Shown: positions 49,437-57,296 of the stretch, piece after piece
How the letters are laid out: each line of letters begins with the position of its first letter
Position numbering within the stretch: position 1 is the stretch's first letter
NCBI GenBank assembly: GCA_016198585.1
Contig: JACQII010000011.1
Coordinates: 31,407-95,406, forward strand
Source of the DNA: Candidatus Aenigmatarchaeota archaeon
GTDB taxonomy: Archaea > Aenigmatarchaeota > Aenigmatarchaeia > QMZP01
Length of the DNA stretch: 64,000 nucleotides
Reading direction: 5' to 3'
Program-made: the position numbers and the translations under genes
Notes under the pieces: model-generated
Databases searched by the model: none
Told to the model about the DNA's origin: nothing
Seen by the model: the letters and a program-made list of their open reading frames with translations, nothing else

Positions 49437-50897
49437 TCACTCGACGTCGATCTGGGCGCGCTGCAGCTTGCCGGAGTAGTCGACATAGACGGTCTTCACG
49501 TGTGTGAACTCGTCGAGGCCCGTCCACCCCGCTTCCCGGGTGTGGCCGGTTCCCTTGACGCCGCCGAACGGTAGGTGGACCTCGGCGCCGATGGTGGACG
49601 CGTTGACGTAGGTGATGCCCGCCTGGATGCGCGCAATGGCACGGAACGCGGCCCGGACATCGCGCGTGTAGATCGCCGAGGAGAGTCCGTACTCGACGCT
49701 GTTCATGATGTCGATCGCATCGTCGAGTGTCGGCGCATGGAGGATCGAGAGCGACGGACCGAAGATCTCCTCGCGGGCGATGCGCATGTCGGGCGTGACG
49801 CCGGTGAACAGCGTCGGCCGGTAGAAAAATCCTTTCCCTACGGGCGGGGAGCCGCCGACCAGGAGCTTCGCTCCTTCCGCCTTCCCGACCTCGGTGTAGC
49901 GATGGGTTTTCTCCACGGCCTGGCGGTTGATGAGCGGCCCGACGTCAGTCGTGGGGAGGAGGCCGGGCCCGAGGCGCAGCGCCCGCGTGCGGGCCGCGAG
50001 CCGGCGCTCAACCTCCTTCACAGAACTGCCGACCGCGATGACGCGGGAGGCCGCGGTGCAGCGCTGGCCAGCCGTCCCGTACGCGCCCCAGACGACGCCG
50101 TCTTCGGCGAGGGCGAGGTCAGCGTCCGGCAGGATGATGATGCCGTTCTTGCCGCCCATCTCGAGGCCGACCTTCTTCGTACCTGCTTTTTTCGCGATCG
50201 ATTCGCCGGTCGTGCCGTGGCCGGTGAAGGAGATGCCGCGGACGGCTGGGTGGGTGACCAGGGCGTCGCCGACGTCCTCGCCCGGACCGGTCACGAGGTT
50301 GACGACGCCGGGAGGCACGCCAGCCTCGAGCAGGATCTCAACGAACCGGGTGGCGCACAGCGGCGTGTCCGAGGACGGCTTGAGCACGATCGTGTTGCCG
50401 CAAACCAGCGCAGGGAAGGCCTTCCAGGACGGGATGGCAATCGGGAAGTTCCAGGGAGTGATGAGGCCGACGACGCCGACGGGGACGCGGATGGTCATCG
50501 CGAACTTGTCGGGCAGCTCAGAGGTCGTGGTGGTGCCGAACAGGCGGCGGCCTTCGCCCGCGAAATACTCCGCGGTATCGATCGCCTCCTGGACGTCGCC
50601 CCGGGCCTCGGGCAGGACCTTGCCCATCTCCGTCGTCACCAGGCGGGCCAGCTCCTCCTTGCGCTGGCGGAGGAGCGTTGCAGCTTTGTAGAGGACCCGC
50701 GCCCGGACAGGCGGCGGCGTCTCCTGCCAGCGCGGGAGGGCCTTCTCGGCGGCCGCGACCGCTTTCTCCACGTCCGCGGCCGTCCCTTTCTGGAAGCGGC
50801 CGATCGGCCGCTCGGTCGCCGGATTGAGGGAAGCAAATGTCTGGCCCGACCCTGAGGGGACCCACTTGCCGCCGATGTAGAGCTTGAAGGCCGGCAT
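49437..50897 (-). CDS. NAD(P)-dependent aldehyde dehydrogenase
   Basis: 486 aa, normal family length. Catalytic C280 lies in GTAGQRCTAASR, and general base E246 in GLEMGGKN. TPWNFPIAIPSWK and KPSSDTP form the cofactor site, and PFGGVKGTGHTREAG the C-terminal signature. NADP or NAD preference and substrate are not predictable here; a GTAGQRCTA context is close to aminoadipate/succinate semialdehyde types. GATAAATT about 25 bp upstream is the likely TATA box. Confidence 0.88.
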   Translation of the reverse strand: MPAFKLYIGGKWVPSGSGQTFASLNPATERPIGRFQKGTAADVEKAVAAAEKALPRWQETPPPVRARVLYKAATLLRQRKEELARLVTTEMGKVLPEARGDVQEAIDTAEYFAGEGRRLFGTTTTSELPDKFAMTIRVPVGVVGLITPWNFPIAIPSWKAFPALVCGNTIVLKPSSDTPLCATRFVEILLEAGVPPGVVNLVTGPGEDVGDALVTHPAVRGISFTGHGTTGESIAKKAGTKKVGLEMGGKNGIIILPDADLALAEDGVVWGAYGTAGQRCTAASRVIAVGSSVKEVERRLAARTRALRLGPGLLPTTDVGPLINRQAVEKTHRYTEVGKAEGAKLLVGGSPPVGKGFFYRPTLFTGVTPDMRIAREEIFGPSLSILHAPTLDDAIDIMNSVEYGLSSAIYTRDVRAAFRAIARIQAGITYVNASTIGAEVHLPFGGVKGTGHTREAGWTGLDEFTHVKTVYVDYSGKLQRAQIDVE

Positions 50898-50945
50898 ACC
50901 TTCTCTTGGGGCCGCGGGGATAAATTGCTGCGCGCCCCGAGGCAG

Positions 50946-52301
50946 CTAGCGGTGCGAGAAATCGTAGAGCGCCCGCAAAGAGGCGATCGCCTGCTCAGGG
51001 TAGGAGAACGTGGGGACGCCGCCGTCTTCCAGGGGCTTCTTGAGGGTTTCGGTGTACTTGCCGCCGCCCGCGATCACCACCATGGGCTTCGCGGATTTCG
51101 CCTCCTCGATCACCTCGACAACATCACCGGTGAGGGCCGGGACCTGGAAAAGGACGATGACGGCGAGCATGTCCACACCAGGGTCGGCGACTGCGGCTTC
51201 GATCGCGAGGCGATAGCGCTCGGTCGTGGCGTCGCCGGTGAGGTCCATCGGGTTCTTGATCACGACGTGGGATGGCATCGCCTTCTGCAGGGCGAGGACG
51301 GTCTGGGGCCGCATCTGGGCGAGGCGGAGGTCATTGCGGATGACGGCGTCGGTCGTGAGCACGCCGTAGCCGCCGCCGTCGGTGATGATCTGGACACGGT
51401 CGCCCTTCGGCGCTGGCTGGGTGGCGAAGACGCGCGCGAAGTCGAACACCTGCTCGAGGTTCGCAGCGTGGATGATGCCCGCCTGCTTGAAAGCCGCATC
51501 GTAGATCCGGGCCTCGCCGGCCAGCGAACCGGTATGCGAGAGTGTGGCCTGGCCGCCCTGCGCGGTCTGGCCGCCCTTGAGCACGACGATCGGCTTCTTC
51601 TGCGAGATGCGCTTCGCGACCGCGAAGAACTTCCGGCCTTCGCGCACGCCCTCGAAGTAGCCGCAGATCACCTTGGTCGCGGGATCGTCGGCGAGGTAGG
51701 CCATGAGGTCGGCTTCGTCGATGTCTGCTGCATTCCCGTAGGAGATGAACTTGCTGATCCGGTAGCCCTTCATGCCCATCCAGTCCAGCACTACCGAAAG
51801 CGTCGCGCCGGACTGGGAGATGTAGGCGATCGCGCCCGGCGTGGGCCGCTGGATCTTGAACCGTGGGAGGAACATGGTGTCGACCCCGGTCGCCGGGTCG
51901 ACGACGCCGAAGCAGTTCGGCCCGAGGAAGCGGATGTGATGTTTTTTCGCCGTGGCCACGACCTGGGCTTCAAGCTCGTGGTTGCCGATCTCGCCGAAGC
52001 CTGCCGAGATGATGATCGCGGCCGGGATCCGCTTCTTGCCGCACTCCTCCAGGACGGGGAGGACGAGCGGGGCCGGCACGGTGATGACCGCGAGGTCGAC
52101 CGGCCCGGGCACGTGCAGCACCGAGGAATAGCATCGGTAGCCGAACAGCTCGGGGGTGTTCGGGTTGATGGGGTAGATCTTGCCCTTGTACGGGCCTTCG
52201 ATGAAGTTGCGGAACACGACATGGCCGACCTTCGCCGGATTGCGGGACGCGCCGATGATCGCGACCGATCGCGGGGAGAAGAAGTCGTCCATCACCTTCA
52301 T
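50946..52301 (-). CDS. acdA: ADP-forming acyl-CoA synthetase alpha subunit
   Basis: 451 aa. SVAIIGASRNPAKVG is the CoA-binding domain, LGPNCFGVVDP and ISQSGATLSVV the succinyl-CoA-ligase-like domain, and SHTGSLAG carries phospho-histidine H256. The three domains match AcdA of Pyrococcus-type ADP-forming acetyl-CoA synthetase, which makes ATP from acetyl-CoA. The ATP-grasp beta subunit is not adjacent, so it must be encoded elsewhere. Start at 52301 is set by ATATATGCG about 25 bp upstream. Confidence 0.87.
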   Translation of the reverse strand: MKVMDDFFSPRSVAIIGASRNPAKVGHVVFRNFIEGPYKGKIYPINPNTPELFGYRCYSSVLHVPGPVDLAVITVPAPLVLPVLEECGKKRIPAAIIISAGFGEIGNHELEAQVVATAKKHHIRFLGPNCFGVVDPATGVDTMFLPRFKIQRPTPGAIAYISQSGATLSVVLDWMGMKGYRISKFISYGNAADIDEADLMAYLADDPATKVICGYFEGVREGRKFFAVAKRISQKKPIVVLKGGQTAQGGQATLSHTGSLAGEARIYDAAFKQAGIIHAANLEQVFDFARVFATQPAPKGDRVQIITDGGGYGVLTTDAVIRNDLRLAQMRPQTVLALQKAMPSHVVIKNPMDLTGDATTERYRLAIEAAVADPGVDMLAVIVLFQVPALTGDVVEVIEEAKSAKPMVVIAGGGKYTETLKKPLEDGGVPTFSYPEQAIASLRALYDFSHR

Positions 52302-52320
52302 GGGATGTTGTTGGTGTCGC

Positions 52321-52361
52321 GCGCATATATCTCTGCGTCGGCCGACCGGGAAGGGATTAAA
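52321..52361. promoter_or_regulatory. Divergent promoter region acdA / aminotransferase
   Basis: GCATATATC (52322-52330) is centred 25 bp from the acdA ATG on the minus strand. ATTAAAG (52356-52362) is centred about 26 bp before the aminotransferase ATG at 52384. Confidence 0.5.
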
Positions 52362-52383
52362 GCCCACGGACACAATGAATACT

Positions 52384-53526
52384 ATGCGTATCGCGGAACG
52401 CGAGCAGGAGCTGCCCTTCTTCGTCATGAACAGCCTGCTCGCCCTCGCCGGCAAGCCTGGGGTCGTCTCCCTCGGGCCGGGTGAACCGGACGGCAGCCCA
52501 CCCCCAGCGGTCATCCGTGCAGCCAAACAGGCTCTCGACCGGCGGGAGACCCACTACACCCCGCCCCAGGGGAGGCCTGACCTCCTCGCAGCCCTCGCGC
52601 GCAAGCTGAAGCGCGAGAACCGGATCGATGCCGACCCGGAGGACGTGATCGTCACCAACGGGTCGTCCGAGGGGATTCTGCTGACGCTCCTCTGCGCGGT
52701 CGACCCGGGGGAGGGGGTCCTGCTGCCTGATCCTGGATTTCTTTCTTACCGGCCGCTCGTCGAGATGCTTAGCGGCATGCCGCTCTCCTTTGTGCTGCGC
52801 GAAGAACAGGGATTCCGCTACACTACTGAGGCTCTCGAACAGGCGATCGTGCCGGAGAAGACCCGGGCGCTCATCCTGAACACGCCGTCCAACCCGACCG
52901 GCACCGTCCTCTCCCGGGCGGACCTGGAGGAGATTGCCGGCTTCGCGGTCGAACACGACCTGCTCATCATCGCAGACGAGGCCTACGAGAAGTTCACCTA
53001 TGGAACTGTCCATGTGAGCATCGGCTCGCTGAATGGCATGGCCGAGCGGGTGGTGACCCTCTTCAGTTTCTCGAAGTCCCACGCCATGCCCGGTTTCCGG
53101 CTCGGCTACGCCACCGGACCGCGGGAGATGATCGCGGCGATGACCAAACTGCACCTCTTCACGACCCTCACGTCGTCCTCCATCTCCCAGGCAGCTGCCT
53201 TGGCCGCGCTCCGGGAGACCGACACGGTCACGCGGGCCGTCCAAGAATACGGCAGGCGGCGCGACCTGGTGGTGCGGCGGCTCGGGGAAATGGGACTGCC
53301 CTGCGTCGAGCCACGAGGCGCGTTCTACGCCTTCCCCTCCATCCGGCGCTTCGGCAGGAGCTCGCTCGACGTCGCCAAACAACTCCTCGCGGCCAAGGTC
53401 GCGGTCGTCCCAGGAACCGAGTTCGGCCGGCAGGGCGAAGGCTACATCCGGATCAGCTACGCCACGGCGCGGCCGCTCATCGAGCGCGGCATGGATCGGA
53501 TCGAGCGCGCAATCAGGTCCTTATGA
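52384..53526 (+). CDS. Class I/II PLP-dependent aminotransferase
   Basis: 380 aa. PLP lysine K231 in FSFSKSHAMPGFRLGY, D198 and Y201 in IADEAYEK, and NTPSNPTGT are the fold-type I AspC-family signature. Arg near the C-terminus (YIRISYA) binds the substrate carboxylate. Likely an aspartate- or aromatic-amino-acid aminotransferase. ATG at 52375 is an alternative three codons upstream. Its last 4 bp overlap the next gene. Confidence 0.88.
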   Translation: MRIAEREQELPFFVMNSLLALAGKPGVVSLGPGEPDGSPPPAVIRAAKQALDRRETHYTPPQGRPDLLAALARKLKRENRIDADPEDVIVTNGSSEGILLTLLCAVDPGEGVLLPDPGFLSYRPLVEMLSGMPLSFVLREEQGFRYTTEALEQAIVPEKTRALILNTPSNPTGTVLSRADLEEIAGFAVEHDLLIIADEAYEKFTYGTVHVSIGSLNGMAERVVTLFSFSKSHAMPGFRLGYATGPREMIAAMTKLHLFTTLTSSSISQAAALAALRETDTVTRAVQEYGRRRDLVVRRLGEMGLPCVEPRGAFYAFPSIRRFGRSSLDVAKQLLAAKVAVVPGTEFGRQGEGYIRISYATARPLIERGMDRIERAIRSL

Positions 53527-53807
53527 AGTTCTACAAGAACACCCGGGTGAACGCGGTGAAGATCCTCCGCGCCCTCCGCGACGAGGACGGCCCGATCACG
53601 GTCGGGGAGATCGCGCGGCGGACCGGGCTGCACAAGTGGGTCGTCTCGCGGACGCTGGACGTGTGGATGGACCCGTTTGTCGAGGTCACCATCCTGCAGG
53701 AGCTGGAGGCGGTCGGCCTGCGCATGAAGCTCGTGAAGCTGCGCGGCCGGCCGACCGAGCAGCAGGTCCTGCGGGCGCTCGACGTGAAGAAGGCGATGAA
53801 GCGCTAA
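53523..53807 (+). CDS. Winged-helix transcriptional regulator, small
   Basis: 94 aa. VNAVKILRALRDEDGPITVGEIARRTGLHKWVVSRTLDVW is a helix-turn-helix with the recognition helix LHKWVVSRTL. A second half with VEVTILQELEAVGLRMKLVKLRG looks like the wing plus a helix. Coupled by ATGA to the aminotransferase gene and overlapping the hjc stop on the opposite strand by 4 bp. Regulated genes unknown. Confidence 0.72.
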   Translation: MKFYKNTRVNAVKILRALRDEDGPITVGEIARRTGLHKWVVSRTLDVWMDPFVEVTILQELEAVGLRMKLVKLRGRPTEQQVLRALDVKKAMKR

Positions 53808-54196
53808 TCCGAGGTCGGCGGCGCGACCTCGCTGCCTGGGATGAGCGCCGCGAGCCAGGCGTCTTTCCGGATCCACTTCTCGGTCGCGTAGTCGCTCTCC
53901 GCGAGCGCGTGCATGGGGAGGAAGAGCCAGTCCTGGCGCGGGGCGCGCCAAGCGAGGAACCCGTGGGCACCGGCCTGTTCACACCACGCCCGGAGCTCTG
54001 CGACCCGGTCGGCAGGCAAGCGGGGCCGGTTGGCGTGGGCCTTACACTCGATCGCCAGCACCAGGCCCCGCCGGACGGCGAGGATGTCGGCGGGGGTGTT
54101 GTGGCCCGATCCTGCCACGCGGGCCGTGGAGAACCCTTGGCCGGTGAGGTAGGCAATCAGCTCACGTTCCCAGAAGACCCCCTTGCTGTAGGTCAT
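53804..54196 (-). CDS. hjc: Holliday junction resolvase
   Basis: 130 aa. KGVFWERELIAYL (E10), HNTPADILAV (D37) and LAIECKAH (E50, K52) reproduce the four catalytic residues of archaeal Hjc. The protein resolves four-way junctions in recombination and fork restart. Length is normal. The ATG at 54196 is 26 bp from CAATATTAAGG on the minus strand. Confidence 0.93.
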   Translation of the reverse strand: MTYSKGVFWERELIAYLTGQGFSTARVAGSGHNTPADILAVRRGLVLAIECKAHANRPRLPADRVAELRAWCEQAGAHGFLAWRAPRQDWLFLPMHALAESDYATEKWIRKDAWLAALIPGSEVAPPTSD

Positions 54197-54217
54197 GCCA
54201 TCTCCTTGGTAGACTGC

Positions 54218-54258
54218 CTTAATATTGTCCGCGGCAGGGACGGCCAAGGATATAAAGA
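54218..54258. promoter_or_regulatory. Divergent promoters of hjc and the HTH regulator
   Basis: AATATTAAG on the minus strand (54219-54227) serves hjc. GATATAAAG (54250-54258) is centred 25 bp before the plus-strand ATG at 54278. Confidence 0.6.
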
Positions 54259-54277
54259 TGTTCTGCAATGAACGAAC

Positions 54278-55003
54278 ATGATTCACACGTCTGACGAATT
54301 CGGCCTCCTCCGGATGCGGGTCGCCAAGGAGATTGTCGGGGAGATCATCCTCTCTGAGTCACCGGAAGGCGTCATCAAGAAGTGGCGGAACATCTTCCAG
54401 ATATCCCAGAAGGACCTCGCCGGCCAGCTCAAGATCACCTCCTCGGTGGTGTCGGACTACGAATCCGGCCGCCGGAAGAGCCCGGGCATCCGGGTCATCA
54501 AGAAGTACGTGACCGCCCTGCTGGACATCGACACCCAGAACGGCGGGAACGTGATCCGCGGCTTCGCCCGCACCAGTTCAGCTCCACCGCTCTCGGACGC
54601 GATCATCGACATCAAGGAATTCTCCTCCGGCATGAGCATCGAGGCCTTCTGCAAGGCGGTGGGCGGCAACCTCCTGACCCGAACGCCCACCAACCACTTC
54701 ATCTACGGCTACACCATCATCGACTCACTCAAGGCGATCACCGAGTTCTCTACCCAGGAGTTGATCAAGCTCTACGGGATGACGACCCAGCGCTGCCTGA
54801 TCTTCACCAAAGTCACGACCGGGAAGACCCCGCTGGTGGCAATCAAGCTGACGAACCTGCATCCCTCCCTGGTGGTGCTGCACGGGCTGTCGACGGTTGA
54901 TGAGGTGGCCAAGCGCATCGCGGACGCGGAGAACATCCCCCTCGCGGTCTCGACGTTCGAAAAGGTCGATGACATCGTGAAGGCGCTCCAGGGATTGGAG
55001 TAG
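54278..55003 (+). CDS. XRE-type HTH transcriptional regulator (COG1709-like)
   Basis: 241 aa. An N-terminal helix-turn-helix at about 40-75 (WRNIFQISQKDLAGQLKIT then SSVVSDYESGRRKSPGI) is followed by a long C-terminal ligand-like domain with DIKEFSSGMSIEAFCKAVGG and LVAIKLTNLHPSLVVLHG. This matches the archaeal COG1709 regulator family as I recall it; its targets are not established. Leaderless start supported by the TATA box. Located between hjc and the origin region. Confidence 0.8.
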   Translation: MIHTSDEFGLLRMRVAKEIVGEIILSESPEGVIKKWRNIFQISQKDLAGQLKITSSVVSDYESGRRKSPGIRVIKKYVTALLDIDTQNGGNVIRGFARTSSAPPLSDAIIDIKEFSSGMSIEAFCKAVGGNLLTRTPTNHFIYGYTIIDSLKAITEFSTQELIKLYGMTTQRCLIFTKVTTGKTPLVAIKLTNLHPSLVVLHGLSTVDEVAKRIADAENIPLAVSTFEKVDDIVKALQGLE

Positions 55004-55021
55004 CTGCGGCCGTTCTGTTCA

Positions 55022-55762
55022 TCACTTCTTGGCTGGCCGCTTCTTCAGCGGCGCAGGCGATGTGGTGGGGGGCGGCGTGGCCTGGGATGACCCGGGGATG
55101 GTGTGGGAGGTGCAGACCACACCGGCGGGCGTCAGGTCGACGATCCCGTACTTCCCCTGGAACGCGGGCCCAGGATTGAACAGCACGCTGCCGCCGAGGG
55201 TGTCTTTGCCTGCGGCCTCGTGGATGTGGGCAGCGATCACCAAGCGGGGCTTCTTCTCCAAAATGTAGGCGCGGATGGCTGCTGATCCCACATGCTCGCC
55301 CGAGGCGAGGGTGTCGAGCTTCGTATCCTTGGGTGGGTTGTGCACCACGAGGACGTGTTGGCCGATGGTGGTGGAGACGGCCGCGAGGGTTTCCTGGGTT
55401 TCCTCTTCCCCTGGCTCGAAGTTGGTGTGGAAGGGGGTGGTTGCGCCGCCGAAGCCCACGAACTCCATCCCCTGGATCGTGCGGCGCTTGCCATGGAGGT
55501 TGGTGTGGTAATCCTCGAAGACGTCGATGAGGCCTGGGGGGTCGTGGTTCCCGGGGACGGCCAGGACAGGTTTCCGCAGCGACAACAACTTCAACATCAC
55601 CAACTCACCCACATCCATCTGTGAGAACTCGGAGACAGCAAACATGTCGGTGATGTTGCCTGGGCAGACCACTAGGGAGGGGTTATGCGCGGCAGCGGCT
55701 TCAATGATGGAGGAGAGGTGAGCCAGGTCGCCATAGATGTCTGCAACAACGAGGATTCTCAT
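55022..55762 (-). CDS. Calcineurin-like metallophosphoesterase
   Basis: 246 aa. VPGNHDPPG, VVHNPPKDT and AAHIHEAAG are metal-binding motifs of the YfcE/MPP fold. In the first motif (ADIYGD) the usual His of DxH is Tyr, which removes one metal ligand. A Pro/Lys-rich tail ends the protein. Substrate unknown. Its TATA box (TTTTTAACC on the minus strand, near 55787) immediately adjoins palindrome copy 3, so the palindrome could control it. Confidence 0.75.
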   Translation of the reverse strand: MRILVVADIYGDLAHLSSIIEAAAAHNPSLVVCPGNITDMFAVSEFSQMDVGELVMLKLLSLRKPVLAVPGNHDPPGLIDVFEDYHTNLHGKRRTIQGMEFVGFGGATTPFHTNFEPGEEETQETLAAVSTTIGQHVLVVHNPPKDTKLDTLASGEHVGSAAIRAYILEKKPRLVIAAHIHEAAGKDTLGGSVLFNPGPAFQGKYGIVDLTPAGVVCTSHTIPGSSQATPPPTTSPAPLKKRPAKK

Positions 55763-55792
55763 ACCTTTTGTTGGGGAAGGGGGTTAAAAAAG

Positions 55793-55805
55793 ATAACGTT
55801 GTTAT
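55793..55805. repeat. Palindrome ATAAC-GTT-GTTAT (copy 3)
   Basis: Perfect arms. It directly abuts the TATA box of the minus-strand phosphoesterase gene, at the left edge of the putative origin. Confidence 0.85.
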
Positions 55806-55936
55806 GTGATGGTTGATTTTCATAGAACTAGTTGCCAGATTTTGACATTCGGAACTACTGTTGTGGTGGGGGTTGGTTTCTTTTGGAAAGGAAGGAAAGG
55901 TGTTGTTATAGGAAAAGAAAGAAAAGTAAGGTAATA

Positions 55937-55949
55937 ATAACGTTGTTAT
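55937..55949. repeat. Palindrome ATAAC-GTT-GTTAT (copy 4)
   Basis: Perfect arms in the middle of the AT-rich part of the putative origin, 144 bp from copy 3 and 38 bp before the ORB-like element. Confidence 0.85.
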
Positions 55950-55986
55950 ATACTACTCTCTCTACTCTCTCTACCCTCTTTTCATT

Positions 55987-56008
55987 TTCCACAAGAAACG
56001 AAGGGGGA
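55987..56008 (+). other. ORB-like origin recognition element 1
   Basis: TTCCACAAGAAACGAAGGGG followed by GA. The TTCCA..GAAAC half-dyad plus a purine and G-string tail is the known ORB arrangement bound by Orc1/Cdc6. Orientation points to cdc6. Confidence 0.7.
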
Positions 56009-56042
56009 GCAGGTTTTTGCGTCGCCACCACTCCACTAGAAA

Positions 56043-56051
56043 TTATTTAAA
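56043..56051 (+). promoter_or_regulatory. TATA box for cdc6
   Basis: TTATTTAAA is centred about 25 bp before the GTG at 56072 and 34 bp before the ATG at 56081. Confidence 0.55.
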
Positions 56052-56080
56052 GCAAAGAACCAGGGTATGGTGTGGAGACG

Positions 56081-57295
56081 ATGAAGCAGACCGACCTGAA
56101 AAACATCTTCAGCCACTACCGGGAGCGCGCCCCCACCATTTTTAAAAATAAGGAACTCCTCACCGAACGGTTTTCCCCTGGTAACATCCTCCATCGCGAC
56201 CCCCAGATCAACCAACTCGCCCGGATCGTCGCGCCAGCGGTTGGGGGAGAAAAGATCAGCAACACCTTCATTTTTGGGACAGTGGGGACTGGGAAGACGT
56301 TGGTCACCCGGCACGTGACTGCTGAATTGGAGAAGGAGAGCCCTGCCATCAAGACCCTCTACATCAACTGTAAGATGAAGCGGGTCTCTGATACAGAATA
56401 CCGGCTGCTCGCTGAACTGGTGCGCGCCTTGGGGGGGTCGGTCCCGGCGACCGGGCTGCCGACCGACCAAGTCTACACCCGGTTCTTCTCCCTCCTCGAG
56501 CAGCAGAAAAAGACCACCGTCCTCATCCTCGACGAGGTGGACAACATCATCAAGAACATAGGCGACGACGTCCTCTACTCCCTTCTGCGCGTCAACCAGG
56601 ACCTGCACGATGCCCACCTCTCCCTGATCGGCATCTCGAACGATGTCCAGTTCACCGACGGTCTCGACCCCCGGGTCAAGTCCTCCCTGTCCGAGGAGGA
56701 GATCATCTTCCCCCCTTACAACGCAACCCAACTCCAGGACATCCTCCTGCAGCGGACGGCCGAAGCCTTCCAGGAGGGCGTCCTCGACCGGGGCGTGGTG
56801 GCGAAAGCTGCTGCCTTAGCCGCCCAGGAGCATGGAGACGCTCGCAAGGCCCTCGACCTGCTCCGGGTGGCCGGCGAGGTCGTCGAACGGCAGGGAGGCC
56901 AGAAAGTCCTCATCGACCACATCGACTCTGCGTCCCAGAAACTGGACACGGACCGGACGACCGAGGTGCTCCGCACCCAACCCAAACAATCCCTGGCAGT
57001 TCTCGCTTCGATCATCACCCTCTCTGGCGACCACGGAGTCCAGACCGGCGACGTCTTGTCGGTCTATGAGAAGATCGCTGCCAGCCGGGGGTTGAAAGTC
57101 CTGACCCAGCGGCGCATCTCTGACCTGATCAACGAGCTCGACATGCTGGGCATCATCTCCTCCCGGGTGGTGTCGAAGGGGAGGTACGGCCGGACCAGGG
57201 AAATCCGGGTCATGCTCGACCCGGCCCTGCTCGATAAGACCAGGAAGATCCTGGAGGAGAACTACCTCCTGGACCGCCTGGGCCGGTTCTCGTGA
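56081..57295 (+). CDS. cdc6: Orc1/Cdc6 replication initiator
   Basis: 404 aa from ATG 56081; GTG 56072 would add three residues. Walker A GTVGTGKT is at 66-73 and Walker B LILDEVDN at 148-155. The C-terminal winged helix (RRISDLINELDMLGIISSRVVSKGRYGRTREI) binds DNA. It recognises origins and loads MCM. The gene sits directly after the putative origin and 1 bp before the degenerate PolD small-subunit gene, the same neighbourhood seen at origins in Thermococcales. Confidence 0.95.
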   Translation: MKQTDLKNIFSHYRERAPTIFKNKELLTERFSPGNILHRDPQINQLARIVAPAVGGEKISNTFIFGTVGTGKTLVTRHVTAELEKESPAIKTLYINCKMKRVSDTEYRLLAELVRALGGSVPATGLPTDQVYTRFFSLLEQQKKTTVLILDEVDNIIKNIGDDVLYSLLRVNQDLHDAHLSLIGISNDVQFTDGLDPRVKSSLSEEEIIFPPYNATQLQDILLQRTAEAFQEGVLDRGVVAKAAALAAQEHGDARKALDLLRVAGEVVERQGGQKVLIDHIDSASQKLDTDRTTEVLRTQPKQSLAVLASIITLSGDHGVQTGDVLSVYEKIAASRGLKVLTQRRISDLINELDMLGIISSRVVSKGRYGRTREIRVMLDPALLDKTRKILEENYLLDRLGRFS

Positions 57296-57296
57296 T

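Larger units (their letters stand above)
55763..56080. other. Putative replication origin upstream of cdc6
   Basis: 318 bp without a convincing gene and clearly richer in A+T than the rest of the window. From left: TATA box of the phosphoesterase, palindrome 3, a purine-rich tract at about 55873-55930, palindrome 4, a TAC-TCTC pyrimidine tract, a strong ORB-like element (55987-56008), a partial ORB core CTCCACTAGAAA (56031-56042) and the cdc6 TATA box. An ORB-bearing AT-rich gap just before orc1/cdc6 is the standard archaeal origin layout. Confidence 0.7.

Noticed and set aside
50925..52484. 519-codon plus-strand frame over acdA
   Set aside because: Asp/His/Arg-rich antisense translation without family features; acdA with its catalytic His is on the other strand.
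55832..56050. 72-codon frame inside the putative cdc6 origin
   Set aside because: Low-complexity translation (LSTLSTLFSFST) of the AT-rich tracts; overlaps the ORB-like element.
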